The notes under the pieces: generated by a model | The model's database searches: none | Told to the model about the DNA's origin: nothing | What the model saw: the letters and a program-made list of their open reading frames with translations, nothing else | Shown: piece by piece, positions 45,951-57,016 of the stretch | How positions within the stretch are numbered: position 1 is the stretch's first letter | Layout: each line of letters opens with the position of its first letter | Made by a program: the position numbers and the translations under genes | Source of the DNA: Archivesica marissinica | Lineage: Eukaryota > Mollusca > Bivalvia > Venerida > Vesicomyidae | Assembly: GCA_014843695.1 (NCBI GenBank) | Contig: CM026400.1 | Span: 30,571,563 to 30,635,562, forward strand | DNA length: 64,000 nt | Reading direction: 5' to 3'

Positions 45951-45954
45951 TTAA
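45742..45954 (+). CDS. Small unknown ORF, 70 codons
   Basis: Opens MPLSKITMYVTDEQRKELL, continues AFLQNKNWDVEMEIEE and a Pro-rich stretch, and ends in the element tip: GQPAGL and the stop codon are encoded by the terminal repeat and TTAA. The front half looks like a short helical protein start; the end is clearly fused by insertion. Could be a fragment of a Polinton or element gene, or chance. Not recognised. Confidence 0.3.
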   Translation: MPLSKITMYVTDEQRKELLAFLQNKNWDVEMEIEETATAMPVAEAAYVPPPMPQHAEGVAECPLGQPAGL

Positions 45955-46334
45955 AGTACTTTTCTTAAACCATTAGCCAATCAAATGACAGCTTGGTTTT
46001 TATCTCCAGTATGCGGGCGGATAGCGATATGTGCAGCTCGCTTTATTATGTATTATGATTGTTAAAGGCCTGCAGGTTGACCTATATTTGACCTTAAACA
46101 CACGAGGAATAGCGGTACAAATCTGACGGTCGACGCACTAAACACACGAGGAATAGCGGTACAAATCTGACGGTCGACGCACATCGTATTTGCCACATGC
46201 GAGGCCCTGCATGGTATACATCTAATACATGAGCACCACTTATATCTATTATGACCCACGTACATATCAGAGGTTATAAATTGCTGAAATTGAAGTTCTG
46301 TATTTTTATAGTACTTACAACTGGTATAAACAAT

Positions 46335-46634
46335 TCAACTCCACTTATGGCCCAAATAAGGCTGGTTGCGCGGGTTAGGCAGCCAGTTCCTGCATTGCTG
46401 TACCACACATTCAGGCATCAGTTCCCTCTTATGCCAAGTACAGTCTCCTCTTCTAGCCGCTACTTTTCTCTCTATATATCTGACATCTTTCCATGCGCCA
46501 CAATTATATAGCATTGCCCAAAACCTCCTGTATAGAAGCTTTCTCTCATGTGAATTTAGATTATGCGGTGGACGATTATTAGCAGGCCACCAGTGTTGTT
46601 TGTTCTGTTCATTTATTATGCATGGGGAACACAA
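46335..46634 (-). pseudogene. P2X7-ballast-like zinc domain remnant
   Basis: A 99-codon minus frame with LLYRRFWAML, YIERKVAARRG, and MPECVVQQCRNWLPNP followed by YLGHKW. This pattern (Arg-rich helix, CVV..IR..fP...Y.G) resembles the cytoplasmic C-terminal (ballast) domain of P2X7 receptors, which occurs without the channel in many invertebrate proteins, some of them transposon-linked. N-terminal Cys residues of the domain are not evident. It overlaps the divergent transposase-like remnant by 13 bp. Likely part of the element rather than a receptor. Confidence 0.45.
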
Positions 46635-46879
46635 GCACAGTGGACACTAGTAGCGTGGAATCATTCAACAACAGCTTGAATGTTTTCCATGACAAACGTA
46701 TCGGAACCTTCTCTGCTCTTCACTACACTATACGCTCAAATTTGGCAATATGTCAATGGAATGAGACAGTGCAAGTCAAGAATAATACAAGACTCCGTTG
46801 TACGCTCCAGTTCAAATCCAACATTTGGGCAAGGTATAAACAGGCATTATTTTCACACTTAATCTGGCGGCCTTTTTAA
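46622..46879 (+). pseudogene. Kolobok-like transposase C-terminal remnant
   Basis: Plus-strand frame with SSVESFNNSLNVFHDKRIG and RSNLAICQWNE. The pattern (ST..ES.N..L..y..KR..f......R..LA...N.N) recalls the C-terminal part of Kolobok-type transposases, where HTG.LE..hs...kY.PKR..f is common. Only this tail remains; the catalytic acidic residues cannot be checked. It agrees with the TTAA target duplications. Alternative: an unrelated element protein. Confidence 0.45.
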
Positions 46880-47607
46880 ACCAGATGATACATGAAAGTG
46901 ACAGAACAGAATATGAAAGTGACGAAACTCCGACCTTACAAACAACATAGATCCTGATCAGTTTAACAGTTTATTCGTAATTCAAGGCCTCCGGCCCATA
47001 CACATATATTATATACATGCATACAAATGATCAGTCTCAGTGATTACGCTACGGCTGATGAGGCACCTACATAACATGTAATCTATGTCCCTGGGCTGAT
47101 CTGGATTATGTAGTTTGAATACTCATAACTATCAATTTTCTTTACAATCAATAATATACGTTTACTTAAATTGTCAGGGCCTCATTTTGACTAATTCTCA
47201 GCTCACAGAGTGATCGTGCATATTAACCGTTAGAAAATACCTACATACGCCAAATTATACTGAATGTACTGCTACATTGTTGATACAAGCCACTAATCAC
47301 ATGGAACAGGTAGTAAAGTATAAATCTTTACAATTGGACGGGGTCAAACTGCAGGCCTTTAAACGTTAAAGCATAATAGTTGGAATGTAAACATAGAGGG
47401 TTTAATGGGGTCACTCTATGATGAGATAGGACTGTCATAGTACTCTCCCCTTATAACGCGTTAACAATATAATAAGTCTGGGTATACATTTTAAACTTTA
47501 TTGACACTAATTATAATACAAACAGGTATATTTACAACATCGAAAGTAGATATTTAATATATACATAATTATAGCGAGCACATAACTAGTATAGCTTCAG
47601 TGTTCAA

Positions 47608-48825
47608 TCACTGGATGTCACTGGCTTTGATAAAGCTGTTAAATTTTGATGGAAAATTCTTCCACTTAACGTAAATGCGCTTGTTCCGCCCCCGGCCAAC
47701 TGTCTTAAGAACACGTTCAATTTTCCAAATCTGGTCTGGCTTAATGTCCACTTTCTGCAGTTCACTTTGATAAAATGTTCCTTTAATCTCCTCATTGTTC
47801 ATGTCTTTCAATCGGTAAATTGGTATTGTTCCTCTATGATAGCGTTTGTATATTAAAAACGTTTCTCCCGTATATGTTTCGTCGTACGCTCTGGAAAATA
47901 CATGTTTTAAGTGACTGATGCGCACATAATCACCAATTTTATATTTGAATGTTTTGAGTTTGCCATTGTTCTTGCTCTGTGCGAAATATGTGGACAGCCT
48001 GACTGTTTCTTGATTGTCTTCGTTGACGTCGGCTGGAGCCATATCTATGGTCCGGTGATAGGTTTGGTTATAACTATCAGCCATGCTCTGTAGTATCGGT
48101 AGGTACTCGTAATCACCCTTGTGTGTGAAATAACGATTCAGTTTCGTCTTGATGGTCAAGATTGCCCTCTCAGAAGTTGAAGCCTTAGTTTCGTTTTGCG
48201 TAGGGCAGTATTTGATTACGTATTCTTTCATGACTATCTGTACCTTTTTAGCACGGAACTCTTGACCTGAAATGATAGAAAATGCATATGTAATACATAT
48301 CATAAAGCACCAGTAATACATAGAGAATAGTTTATACACATGTAGGAACAGCTTTACCTAATAGATAATGGATAATTAAGCATATACCTTACCTTTATCG
48401 GTAATGAGCCTGGATGGTGACCTTCCAGATTTGGTGAAGACATCTTGAAAGGCGGTTGCTACATCTCCCCCTGTTTTAGATTTCAATGGTCGCATCCAAA
48501 CTGTTTTGCTGAATGTGTCTATGATTAATAGCACATATTTATAGCCTCGATTCCATTTCGCATATTTCACCATGTCCATTAGGTCTGCCATCCATAAATC
48601 GTCCGTTCCTGCACTGATCACGTGGTTTCGTCGAAAGCGTCGCCTCACGGGTTTATGCAGGCTATATGACTCTTGGTTTTGTAAGAATCTTCGTATCCTA
48701 TACATTCCTAGTTTGTATTTTCACTCTCGCTGTACCACTTTGTACAATTTCTGAGGACCAGCATAACTGGCGGGGTGTGAAGGATCATAGTAGATAGTCT
48801 TTAAATAATCCTCCCACGGAGCCAT
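47608..48825 (-). pseudogene. Polinton integrase with chromodomain, one stop codon
   Basis: Start ATG at 48,825 (MAPWEDYLKTIYYDPSHPA). The frame continues to 48,393, then a 126-bp intron (48,392-48,267, GTAAGG...TTTCAG) joins exon 2 to the stop at 47,608. The retroviral integrase core is visible: DLWMADL (first Asp), RLITDKG|QEF across the splice (second Asp) and ASTSERAILTIK (Glu), then an SH3-like part (YKIGDYVRISH) and a chromodomain (IWKIERVL..VKWKNFPSKFNSFI). About 363 codons, near the usual length. A TGA at 48,721-48,723 interrupts exon 1 where relatives have a Gly codon. The enzyme would insert the element; the stop may be decay or error. Confidence 0.88.
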
Positions 48826-48883
48826 GTCTGAACGCGTCTATGGCATAAGCACAAATGAAGTTATATGTCTCTGCACCACACAT

Positions 48884-50585
48884 TTATTGTTCATCGGCAT
48901 CGCCGCTTTCATCGCCGCTGTTTTCATCATCCGATTCATCAAATAAATCCTGGAATTTTGCCTTATTCTTGCGCAGGACACGTTTTACAGCAGATGTTAG
49001 GTTGATACCCTTTGATGTGTCGATCTCTGACATAATCTTGCGATGTATGCCACTTGTTCTGAGAGGAATAATGTAGCTTTCAATGAGCTGACTGTATAGC
49101 TCGATGAATTTACTTTGATCGTAATTCTCCATTCTTTCTTCTGCTAACCGTGTGGCCTCTTTGTCGGGTTCACCATTGGCTACGTATTGGTCATAAAACG
49201 TTCTGTACTTGTCTTCGCCTCTTTCCCGGGCTAGTTTCCACAGCGCAGTGTATGCCTCATTCTCTTCAATATCGTCGTAGCTGTCCATACGTTCTAGGTT
49301 TCTCATAGGTTCATCATTAACTTCTAACTTCATCCGTTTAAGCACTGGTTCTTCATTCTCAGGACATTGCCCGCGTTTAATGTGTCGTTGCACATCGTGC
49401 GTTGTGTCGAACAATAGCCCGCAATCGTCGCAAGCTTGTCCTTTATCAGCCATGTTTCCAGATAACGATTGATCTGATTCAATAGTTTCCTCTTTAGTTC
49501 CGATGTGCACTGTTTGAGTTCCAACTGACGAATGATGAATATCTCTAGCAAAGTCGTCTTTTATAGTATGTTGGCCAGTCATGTGATTAGGAGTTTGTTC
49601 ATATTTGGATTCATCTGCCATGATACATTTTAATCTTTGGTCCTCGGTAGTAAATGGCTTTAAGCCAATTAGTAGATACCCATATGGGTACTTGGTAGCT
49701 TTCTCAAACGTTTTCATGAATTTGTCTGTATGCCCAGGATACATTTGTCTAGCCAATGTCATGACGGATTGCCTGTCTACTGGATTGTTAAACAGTACTA
49801 TATAATGACAATTCCTCCGCTGCGTTGGGTCTTTGTTTCCAAACATGTTCTGAAGGATGGAAATCACTGATAACGATCTGTGACTTGAACCTTCTGTAAA
49901 CAAATCAGTGATGCGTTTATATTTGCCAGCTTCACTAAATAGGTCGTCCAATACGAGCAAGTTGTTTATGTAGGGATTAAAGTAGTCATCATCCTCCAAA
50001 TCTGAAGGTATGCCTCGGATAATTTCCACTATGGGCGACACTGTCCTTTGAATCACAGTGTACAATGGCTGCCACCTCTTGTAAAGCCACACTATTCTCT
50101 GTATGTCCGGATGGATCCGTATGCTATGATTCTGCAGCAAATCTTTGACAAACGTAGTCTTCCCACATGCTGAAATACAAACACTTTTATTAGTAAACAC
50201 TTGTAAGCTATATGTGCTTGTTTTTAATACAATTAAGACCATACAATGCATAATATTATTTTAATAAAAATATAGATGTAATAGGCTTACCCGTTGGGCC
50301 CGATATCATCATGGTAAATGGATGCTGTAACACAGCCATGTCCACTATCTGCTGCCGTTCCGTTTGAATGTGAGGTGGCGGCGGTGGATACGATTGACTG
50401 CTCTGCGGCGGCGGTGGCGGCGGTGGTGGTGGATACGCTTGACTGCTCGGCGGCGGTGGGTGCGCTTCATTGACCACAGTCCTATGATCTAGTTCATCAA
50501 AATTATGTCTGTGTCTCTGATGTCTTAACATAACATCTCTCCTCGAAAAGTCTTGCTTACATTCAGGACAGCTTACAGAATACAT
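48884..50585 (-). CDS. Polinton packaging-type ATPase, N-terminal zinc finger
   Basis: Exon 1 (50,585-50,291) encodes MYSVSCPECKQDFSRRDVML with a C2H2 finger, a long Pro-rich linker and HPFTMMISGPT. A 121-bp intron (50,290-50,170) splits a codon in the Walker A motif, which reads GPTACGKTTF when spliced. Exon 2 (50,169-48,884) has Walker B NNLLVLDDLF, the family block DLFTEGSSHRSLSVIS, NPVDRQSVMTLARQMYPG, a second finger (CDDCGLLFDTTHDVQRHIK) and an acidic C-terminus. About 527 residues, open throughout. This FtsK/HerA-class ATPase is thought to pump DNA into a capsid; no capsid gene is present here. Splicing inferred from GT-AG sites and motif repair. Confidence 0.88.
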
Positions 50586-50654
50586 GTTGCTCCCCGGATG
50601 ATTAACTTCAGAATGATGGCATAGACCTTACTCCGGCTGTTAAGTTATTTGTAC

Positions 50655-51131
50655 TTTAAGGTCTTACCTGTGAAATACAGAGGTGTAAACCACGCGACAG
50701 TGTTTACATCTCGACACCTGGTTTAAAAGTGAGTTGAATACATGGGAAGATATATTATCAAAGGTGTATTATAATATGATTGGTTAATTGACAAGTAAAA
50801 GCGCTTTCAGAGAAGTATCTGCTTTATCTAGTCCGAGTTTAATTTATTGCGCAACCGTTGTAAATAACCAAACTGGTTTGATTTGGTACGGGACAGATTA
50901 GTTGTATGATTATATATTTATAACGGAAATCTCTACACCGACAGCTTATTAAACATATTATAGTATACATTTACTTGTATCGTCTGCTATTTTGCTCGAA
51001 GGCTATAAATAACTCATCCGGTTGGATCCGGAATGGTACCAATGGGTACGCTGTATACATATAGGTAGCGTTACGCCTCGCTGGTTCCGTTTTTCCCCTC
51101 AAATTTCTCGTCTATAGTAACAGCTCTGACT
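50655..51131. repeat. Polinton right terminal inverted repeat
   Basis: Complement of the left repeat with about 5-10% divergence and a few indels. The inner boundary is at GTACTTTAAGGTCTTACC, the outer at CAGCTCTGACT. Unlike the left copy it has no TTAA insertion and no 57-bp duplication. Confidence 0.9.
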
Positions 51132-51204
51132 AACAAAATGAAACGCTACAATGATAAGATATCAAATGCCATGGTGCAAAACCTGCCTGGGTTCCAGTCT
51201 GTCG

Positions 51205-53745
51205 AGTTTTCACTTTTTAACTATTGCATTTAATATAGTACGTTGTTATGGAGACCACGTTCCCAATGTAATATTGCATTTAATATAGTACGTTGTTATC
51301 GAACCAAGTTCCCAATGAAATATTGCATTTAATATAGTACGTTGTTATCGAGACCAAGTTCCCAATGTAATATTGCATTTAATATAGTACCTTGTTATGG
51401 AGACCAAGTTCCCAATGTAATATTGCATTTAATATAGTACATTGTTATCTAGACCAAGTTCCCAATGTAATATTGCATTTAATATAGTACGTTGTTATGG
51501 AGACCAAGTTCCCAATGTAATATTGCATTTAATATAGTACGTTGTTATGGAGACCAAGTTCCCAATGTAATATTGCATTTAATATAGTACCTTGTTATGG
51601 AGACCAAGTTCCCAATGTAATCTTGCATTTAATATAGTACGTTGTTATCGAGACCAAGTTCCCAATGTAATATTGCATTTAATATAGTACGTTGTTATCG
51701 AGACCAAGTTCCCAATGTAATATTGCATTTAATATAGTACGTTGTCATCTAGACCAAGTTCCCAATGTAATATTGCATTTAATATAGTACGTTGTCATCT
51801 AGACCAAGTTCCCAATGAAATATTGCATTTAATATAGTACGTGGTCATCTAGACAAAGTTCCCAATGAAATATTGCATTTAATATAGTACGTTGTTATCG
51901 AGACCACGTTCCCAATGTAATATTGCATTTAATATAGTACGTTGTCATCTAGACCAAGTTCCCAATGAAATATTGCATTTAATATAGTACGTTGTTATGG
52001 AGACCACGTTCCCAATGTAATATTGCATTTAATATAGTACGTTGTTATGGAGACCAAGTTCCCAATGTAATATTGCATTTAATATAGTACGTTGTTATGG
52101 AGACCACGTTCCCAATGTAATATTGCATTTAATATAGTACGTTGTTATGGAGACCAAGTTCCCAATGTAATCTTGCATTTAATATAGTACGTTGTCATCT
52201 AGACCAAGTTCCCAATGTAATCTTGCATTTAATATAGTACGTTGTTATCGAGACCAAGTTCCCAATGTAATATTGCATTTAATATAGTACGTTGTTATGG
52301 AGACCAAGTTCCCAATGTAATATTGCATTTAATATAGTACGTTGTCATCTAGACCAAGTTCCCAATGTAATATTGCATTTAATATAGTACATTGTTATGG
52401 AGACCACGTTCCCAATGTAATATTGCATTTAATATAGTAAGTTGTCATCTAGACCAAGTTCCCAATGTAATATTGCATTTAATATAGTACGTTGTCATCT
52501 AGACCAAGTTCCCAATGTAATCTTGCATTTAATATAGTACGTTGTTATCGAGACCAAGTTCCCAATGTAATATTGCATTTAATATAGTACGTTGTTATCG
52601 AGACCAAGTTCCCAATGTAATATTGCATTTAATATAGTACGTTGTCATCTAGACCAAGTTCCCAATGTAATCTTGCATTTAATATAGTACGTTGTTATCG
52701 AGACCAAGTTCCCAATGTAATATTGCATTTAATATAGTACGTTGTTATCGAGACCAAGTTCCCAATGGTAATCTTGCATTTAATATAGTACGTTGTTATC
52801 GAGACCAAGTTCCCAATGTAATATTGCATTTAATATAGTACGTTGTCATCTAGACCAAGTTCCCAATGTAATATTGCATTTAATATAGTACGTTGTTATG
52901 GAGACCAAGTTCCCAATGTAATATTGCATTTAATATAGTACGTTGTTATGGAGACCAAGTTCCCAATGTAATCTTGCATTTAATATAGTACGTTGTTATC
53001 GAGACCAAGTTCCCAATGTAATATTGCATTTAATATAGTACGTTGTCATCTAGACCAAGTTCCCAATGTAATATTGCATTTAATATAGTACGTTGTTATG
53101 GAGACCAAGTTCCCAATGTAATATTGCATTTAATATAGTACGTTGTTATGGAGACCAAGTTCCCAATGTAATATTGCATTTAATATAGTACGTTGTCATC
53201 TAGATCAAGTTCCCAATGTAATATTGCATTTAATATAGTACGTTGTTATGGAGACCAAGTTCCCAATGTAATATTGCATTTAATATAGTACGTTGTTATG
53301 GAGACCACGTTCCCAATGTAATATTGCATTTAATATAGTACGTTGTTATCGAGACCAAGTTCCCAATGAAATATTGCATTTAATATAGTACGTTGTTATG
53401 GAGACCAAGTTCCCAATGTAATATTGCATTTAATACAGTACGTTGTCATCTAGACCAAGTTCCCAATGTAATATTGCATTTAATATAGTACGTTGTCATC
53501 TAGACCAAGTTCCCAATGTAATATTGCATTTAATACAGTACGTTGTCATCTAGACCAAGTTCCCAATGTAATATTGCATTTAATATAGTACGTTGTCATC
53601 TAGACCAAGTTCCCAATGTAATATTGCATTTAATATAGTACGTTGTCATCTAGACCAAGTTCCCAATGTAATATTGCATTTAATATAGTACGTTGTCATC
53701 TATACCTATCATTGGTTCCAGTCTGTCGATTTTTCACTTTTAACT
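51205..53745. repeat. Minisatellite, 50-bp unit, in duplicated flank
   Basis: About 50 units of GTAATATTGCATTTAATATA plus GTACGTTGTTATGGAGACCA and AGTTCCCAAT. Three alternating types (GTTATGG, GTTATCG, GTCATCT) and AAG/ACG or TAT/TCT variants give a higher-order pattern. Both sides carry GGTTCCAGTCTGTCGA followed by TTTTTCACTTTT (about 51,191 and 53,713), so the array sits between two copies of a flank. No gene. Confidence 0.95.
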
Positions 53746-54189
53746 TCTGGCAAAAGGTTGATATGATCAGAAACTCAACATGGCCCAATTAATAGACTCG
53801 GTGTTATAATATATTTATTTGACTGGCCAGGCAAACTATATCGACGCCTGTTCCCAGGCTAGTGTAAAACGTCAAGCAAAAATACTGAATTGTAATAAAT
53901 ACCATAGTATTAATTCATAATGTTTCTCACAATAAATATTGATTTAGAGCACTGCATGCGTTTCGAATACGGGTATGGAGGACTTGGGCACGGCGGACAC
54001 CATGATAGAAGAGTGGATTAGGATTCTGTTTATTAGAGTTCAAGCAATATTTGAAAGAAGCAAGTGTATCAATATCCTTAGTTTCCTGTGGCAAAGCATT
54101 CCAATCGTTAATGACAGATGGAAGAAAAGAATTTACATATTGAGAAGTTCTGCCACGGATGTTAAGGAGGTTTTCACTGTTCCTCAATG

Positions 54190-54600
54190 ACCAACTGAAA
54201 CTGGAACGAGGGCCTCAATGATCTATTTCTGCCTGACCACCTGAAACTGGAACGAGGGCCTCAATGATCTATTTCTGCCTGACCACCTGAAACTGGAACG
54301 AGGGCCTCAATGATCTATTTGCTACCTGACCAACTGGAACGAGGGCCTCAATGATCTATTTGCTACCTGACCAACTGGAACGAGGGCCTCAATGATCTAT
54401 TTGCTACCTGACCACCTGGAACGAGGGCCTCAATGATCTATTTGCTACCTGACCACCTGGAACGAGGGCCTCAATGATCTATTTGCTACCTGACCAACTG
54501 AAACTGGAACGAGGGCCTCAATGATCTATTTGCTACCTGACCAACTGAAACTGGAACGAGGGCCTCAATGATCTATTTGCTAACTGACTAACTGAAACTG
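54190..54600. repeat. Minisatellite, 40-46-bp unit, inside the RT remnant
   Basis: About nine units of ACTGGAACGAGGGCCTCAAT plus GATCTATTTGCTACCTGACC, with or without TGAAAC. The left edge runs directly into the RT C-terminal piece, and CTCAATGACCAACTGAAACT at 54,185-54,205 looks like the founding unit, so the array probably grew from RT coding sequence. Confidence 0.88.
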
Positions 54601-55136
54601 GAACGAGGGCATTTATCATCTTGTAAAATAATAGCAATGTGTTTGTTGTGTCGAGTGCCTAGGGTTTCCCATCCACATTGAAGATAACGTTGACGGATTG
54701 AGACAGGTTTTGTACAGCCTGTATCGATACGAGCTGCCTCGTTCTGAATGTTGTCCAATTCATCATTTTCGTATTGAGTGGTTTGTCCCATATTACACGA
54801 GCATACCCCAAGTGGCCTGACAACAGACACATACATTATTTCAAACGATGTCCAGTCCTGTATATATACGGAGTCAAAAAAGAAACGATACCAAACTAAA
54901 AATGACGTAAAACGGATAAAACCATAGAAAGGTTTAATATATTATTACGTATCAGTACCGGGTATCTTATTGCAACGTCAGCCAACCATAAACACAGGTA
55001 AATAAACACCCGATAATCCTGGAACGCTGAATTTCCGAAAACAAGGACAACTTCCAGCACATGTACAAATCGGAAAACCGGTTTATTGTACTGCATTATC
55101 GATGAAAAACACCTTACATACCCATTGTTACCTCTA

Positions 55137-55401
55137 TTTTATGTTATGATTCGGGTTTTACGCCTGCATCAGCACCATTTTGGGCTATATCGCCGGCGGG
55201 CAGTTTACCTAACAACACCTTTCCTGGGCAGGCTCCAGCGGTTAACCAGTACTTGGGTGCACCAACCTCCGTAAGAAACTGCCAACTTTTTCATATAAAT
55301 GAGACACGGCCTGAGCGGGGCTCGAACCCGTGACCATCAGTGATGATAGGTTACAGTGGTATACAAGTCAGCGACCTTAACCACTCGACCATGGAGGCGG
55401 A
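55137..55401 (-). mobile_element. tRNA-derived SINE inside the Tc1 element
   Basis: Flanked by a 15-bp exact direct repeat, CCATTGTTACCTCTA (55,122-55,136 and 55,402-55,416). Minus-strand head CATGGTCGAGTGGTTAAGG (A box), extra-arm-like section and B box GGGTTCGAGCCCCGC. Body has AGTACTGGTTAACCGCTGG, shared with the SINE near 29.3 kb. The insertion lies in the transposon 5' leader, just before the transposase ATG. Confidence 0.9.
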
Positions 55402-55421
55402 CCATTGTTACCTCTAACAAA

Positions 55422-56407
55422 ATGCCTAGGCTAAACCGCAATCAGAGAATGCGTGCCATTGGCATGATTGACGGCGGTTTACGTCAGCATGACGTCGCAA
55501 ATCGACTCAGGGTTACGCGGATCACGATAACACGTCTACTTCGACGTTATCGAACACATGGATCGGTGGACGACCGTCCAAGATCTGGGACCGTCACATT
55601 CGGACGTCACATTTACGTGACCGGTTCCTACCTGCTACGCACACAGCTGCCGTTACTCCTGGGATGACCAACAATCGCATCAGTGCACAAACAGTCAGGA
55701 ACCGGCTCGGTGAACGTGGCATTCATGCCTATTGGCCATACGTTGGACCCATCCTGACACGACGTCACCGTGACGTACGGCGGGAATGGACGACGGAACG
55801 TGCTCGCTGGACTCGGTTACAGTGGAATTCGGTGATGTTTAGCGATGAATCGCGGTTCTGTTTGCGTCGAGCGGATGGCAGAGAGCGGGTATATCGCAGA
55901 CGCGGTGAACGTTACGCCGACGCATGTGTACGTCAGGTCGATCTGTTCGGGGGCGGAAGCGTTATGGCGTGGGGCGGTATCACCTTCGGCAGTCGCACTG
56001 AACTGTTAGTGGTGGACGGGAACCTAAACGCCCAGCGGTACTGTGATGAGATCCTTGCGCCAGTTGTTGTGCCGTTCTTTAACGCCAACAGAAACGTCAC
56101 ACTGTTCCAACAGGACAACGCCAGGTGTCATACTGCTCGGATTTCCACCACATTATTGGAGCAGAACAATATTGAAACCCTGCCGTGGCCTGCTTTGTCA
56201 CCAGACTTGTCACCCATAGAACATTTGTGGGATACGTTAGACCGCCGCGTCAGACGACGTCAGCCGGTAACGTTAAACCAACTGAGGGATGTTTTGCGTC
56301 AGGAGTGGACACATATTGACCAGCAAGAGATTCAGACACTCTTCCGTTCGATGCGACGGCGGTGCATTGCAGTGAGAGACGCAAATGGTGCCCATACTCG
56401 GTATTGA
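55422..56407 (+). pseudogene. Tc1 transposase (DD34E), frameshifted
   Basis: Starts MPRLNRNQRMRAIGMIDGG with the paired-like helix-turn-helix (ITITRLLRRYRTHGS). A deletion near 55,590, after RPRSG, shifts the frame; the second part opens at 55,664 and runs to the stop at 56,407. It contains FSDESRF (first Asp), the GGGSVMAWGG loop, FQQDNARCHTA (second Asp) and, 34 residues on, the Glu of SPIEHLWD. The catalytic triad is intact but the protein cannot be made from one frame. Without the deletion it would be about 340 residues, normal for Tc1. It would have cut and pasted the element at TA sites. Confidence 0.93.
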
Positions 56408-57016
56408 CGTCTGTGTGAAAACTCCATTAGACCCCTGTCCGACGAATTACGTCATCACGCAGCAGACAGTTTCGGAGGCTCATTATGCTTTATGTACTAC
56501 TCTTTCAAACATATTGGACTATCATCTTATGAATTTTCAAAGAATTTTCTTAATAAATGTTGAAATTATAGACACATAAACACCAGGTATCGTTTCTTTT
56601 TTGACTCAGTATATTTGAGACGTCTCATTATGTTTACTCTGGTTACAGGTACATGCTTTCCATTTCATATGATTTATCTGATGGTGCTAGGTACAGTCGT
56701 CAGAGATCAGAATACCTAGGTGATTATGGAAATCAACAGACGGAATAATGGAATTTGACATGTGAAGAGCTTAATGCACATGTTTTAGCCGTTTCCGAGA
56801 TATTTTGATTTAGCCGAATTGAAAGTGACGAGCCATTTTTTCGACCATGCTGAAATCTTGTCAATGTCAGATTGGAGTTAAAACAATGTGGTCAACAATA
56901 ATGAACAGACTGGTATCATCAGCAGATATTTATGTAGGACTCAATATCGGTAACAATATCATTTCTATAGATATAAAAACAGCAATGGACAAACTATTGA
57001 CCCTTCGGGAACGCCG

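Larger units (their letters stand above)
46066..47358 (-). mobile_element. TTAA-flanked Kolobok-like insertion 2 with coding remnants
   Basis: TTAA|AGGCCTGCAGGTTGACC ... GGTCAAACTGCAGGCCT|TTAA, 1,293 bp, opposite in orientation to insertion 1. Its right 350 bp are the inverted copy of the left 350 bp of insertion 1 (about 47,005-47,358 against 45,070-45,425). It encodes two protein remnants. A 47-bp tandem duplication (ACACGAGGAATAGCGGTACA) lies at about 46,096-46,184. Confidence 0.75.
44555..51131 (-). mobile_element. Reduced Polinton/Maverick element with nested insertions
   Basis: Terminal inverted repeats of about 0.5 kb: 44,555-45,069 on the left and 50,655-51,131 on the right, starting AGTCAGAGCTG and ending CAGCTCTGACT. 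Inside are the two Polinton hallmark genes, a retroviral-type integrase with chromodomain and a packaging-type ATPase, both on the minus strand. The protein-primed DNA polymerase B, protease and capsid genes of full Polintons (15-20 kb) are absent. Without its two insertions the element is about 4.4 kb. The left end carries a 57-bp tandem duplication (44,555 and 44,612), and no 6-bp target duplication is evident. Confidence 0.88.
54866..56612 (+). mobile_element. Tc1-like DNA transposon
   Basis: Inverted ends of about 27 bp: GGAGTCAAAAAAGAAACGAT at the left and the complement ATCGTTTCTTTTTTGACTC at the right, flanked by TA. About 1.75 kb, the usual Tc1 size once a 280-bp SINE insertion is counted. 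It splits the RT frame of the host retrotransposon between RRLK and the next codons. It encodes one broken DD34E transposase. Confidence 0.92.

Noticed and set aside
46335..46634. A genuine P2X receptor gene
   Set aside because: No transmembrane segments or ATP-binding ectodomain anywhere near; the domain lies inside a TTAA-flanked element.
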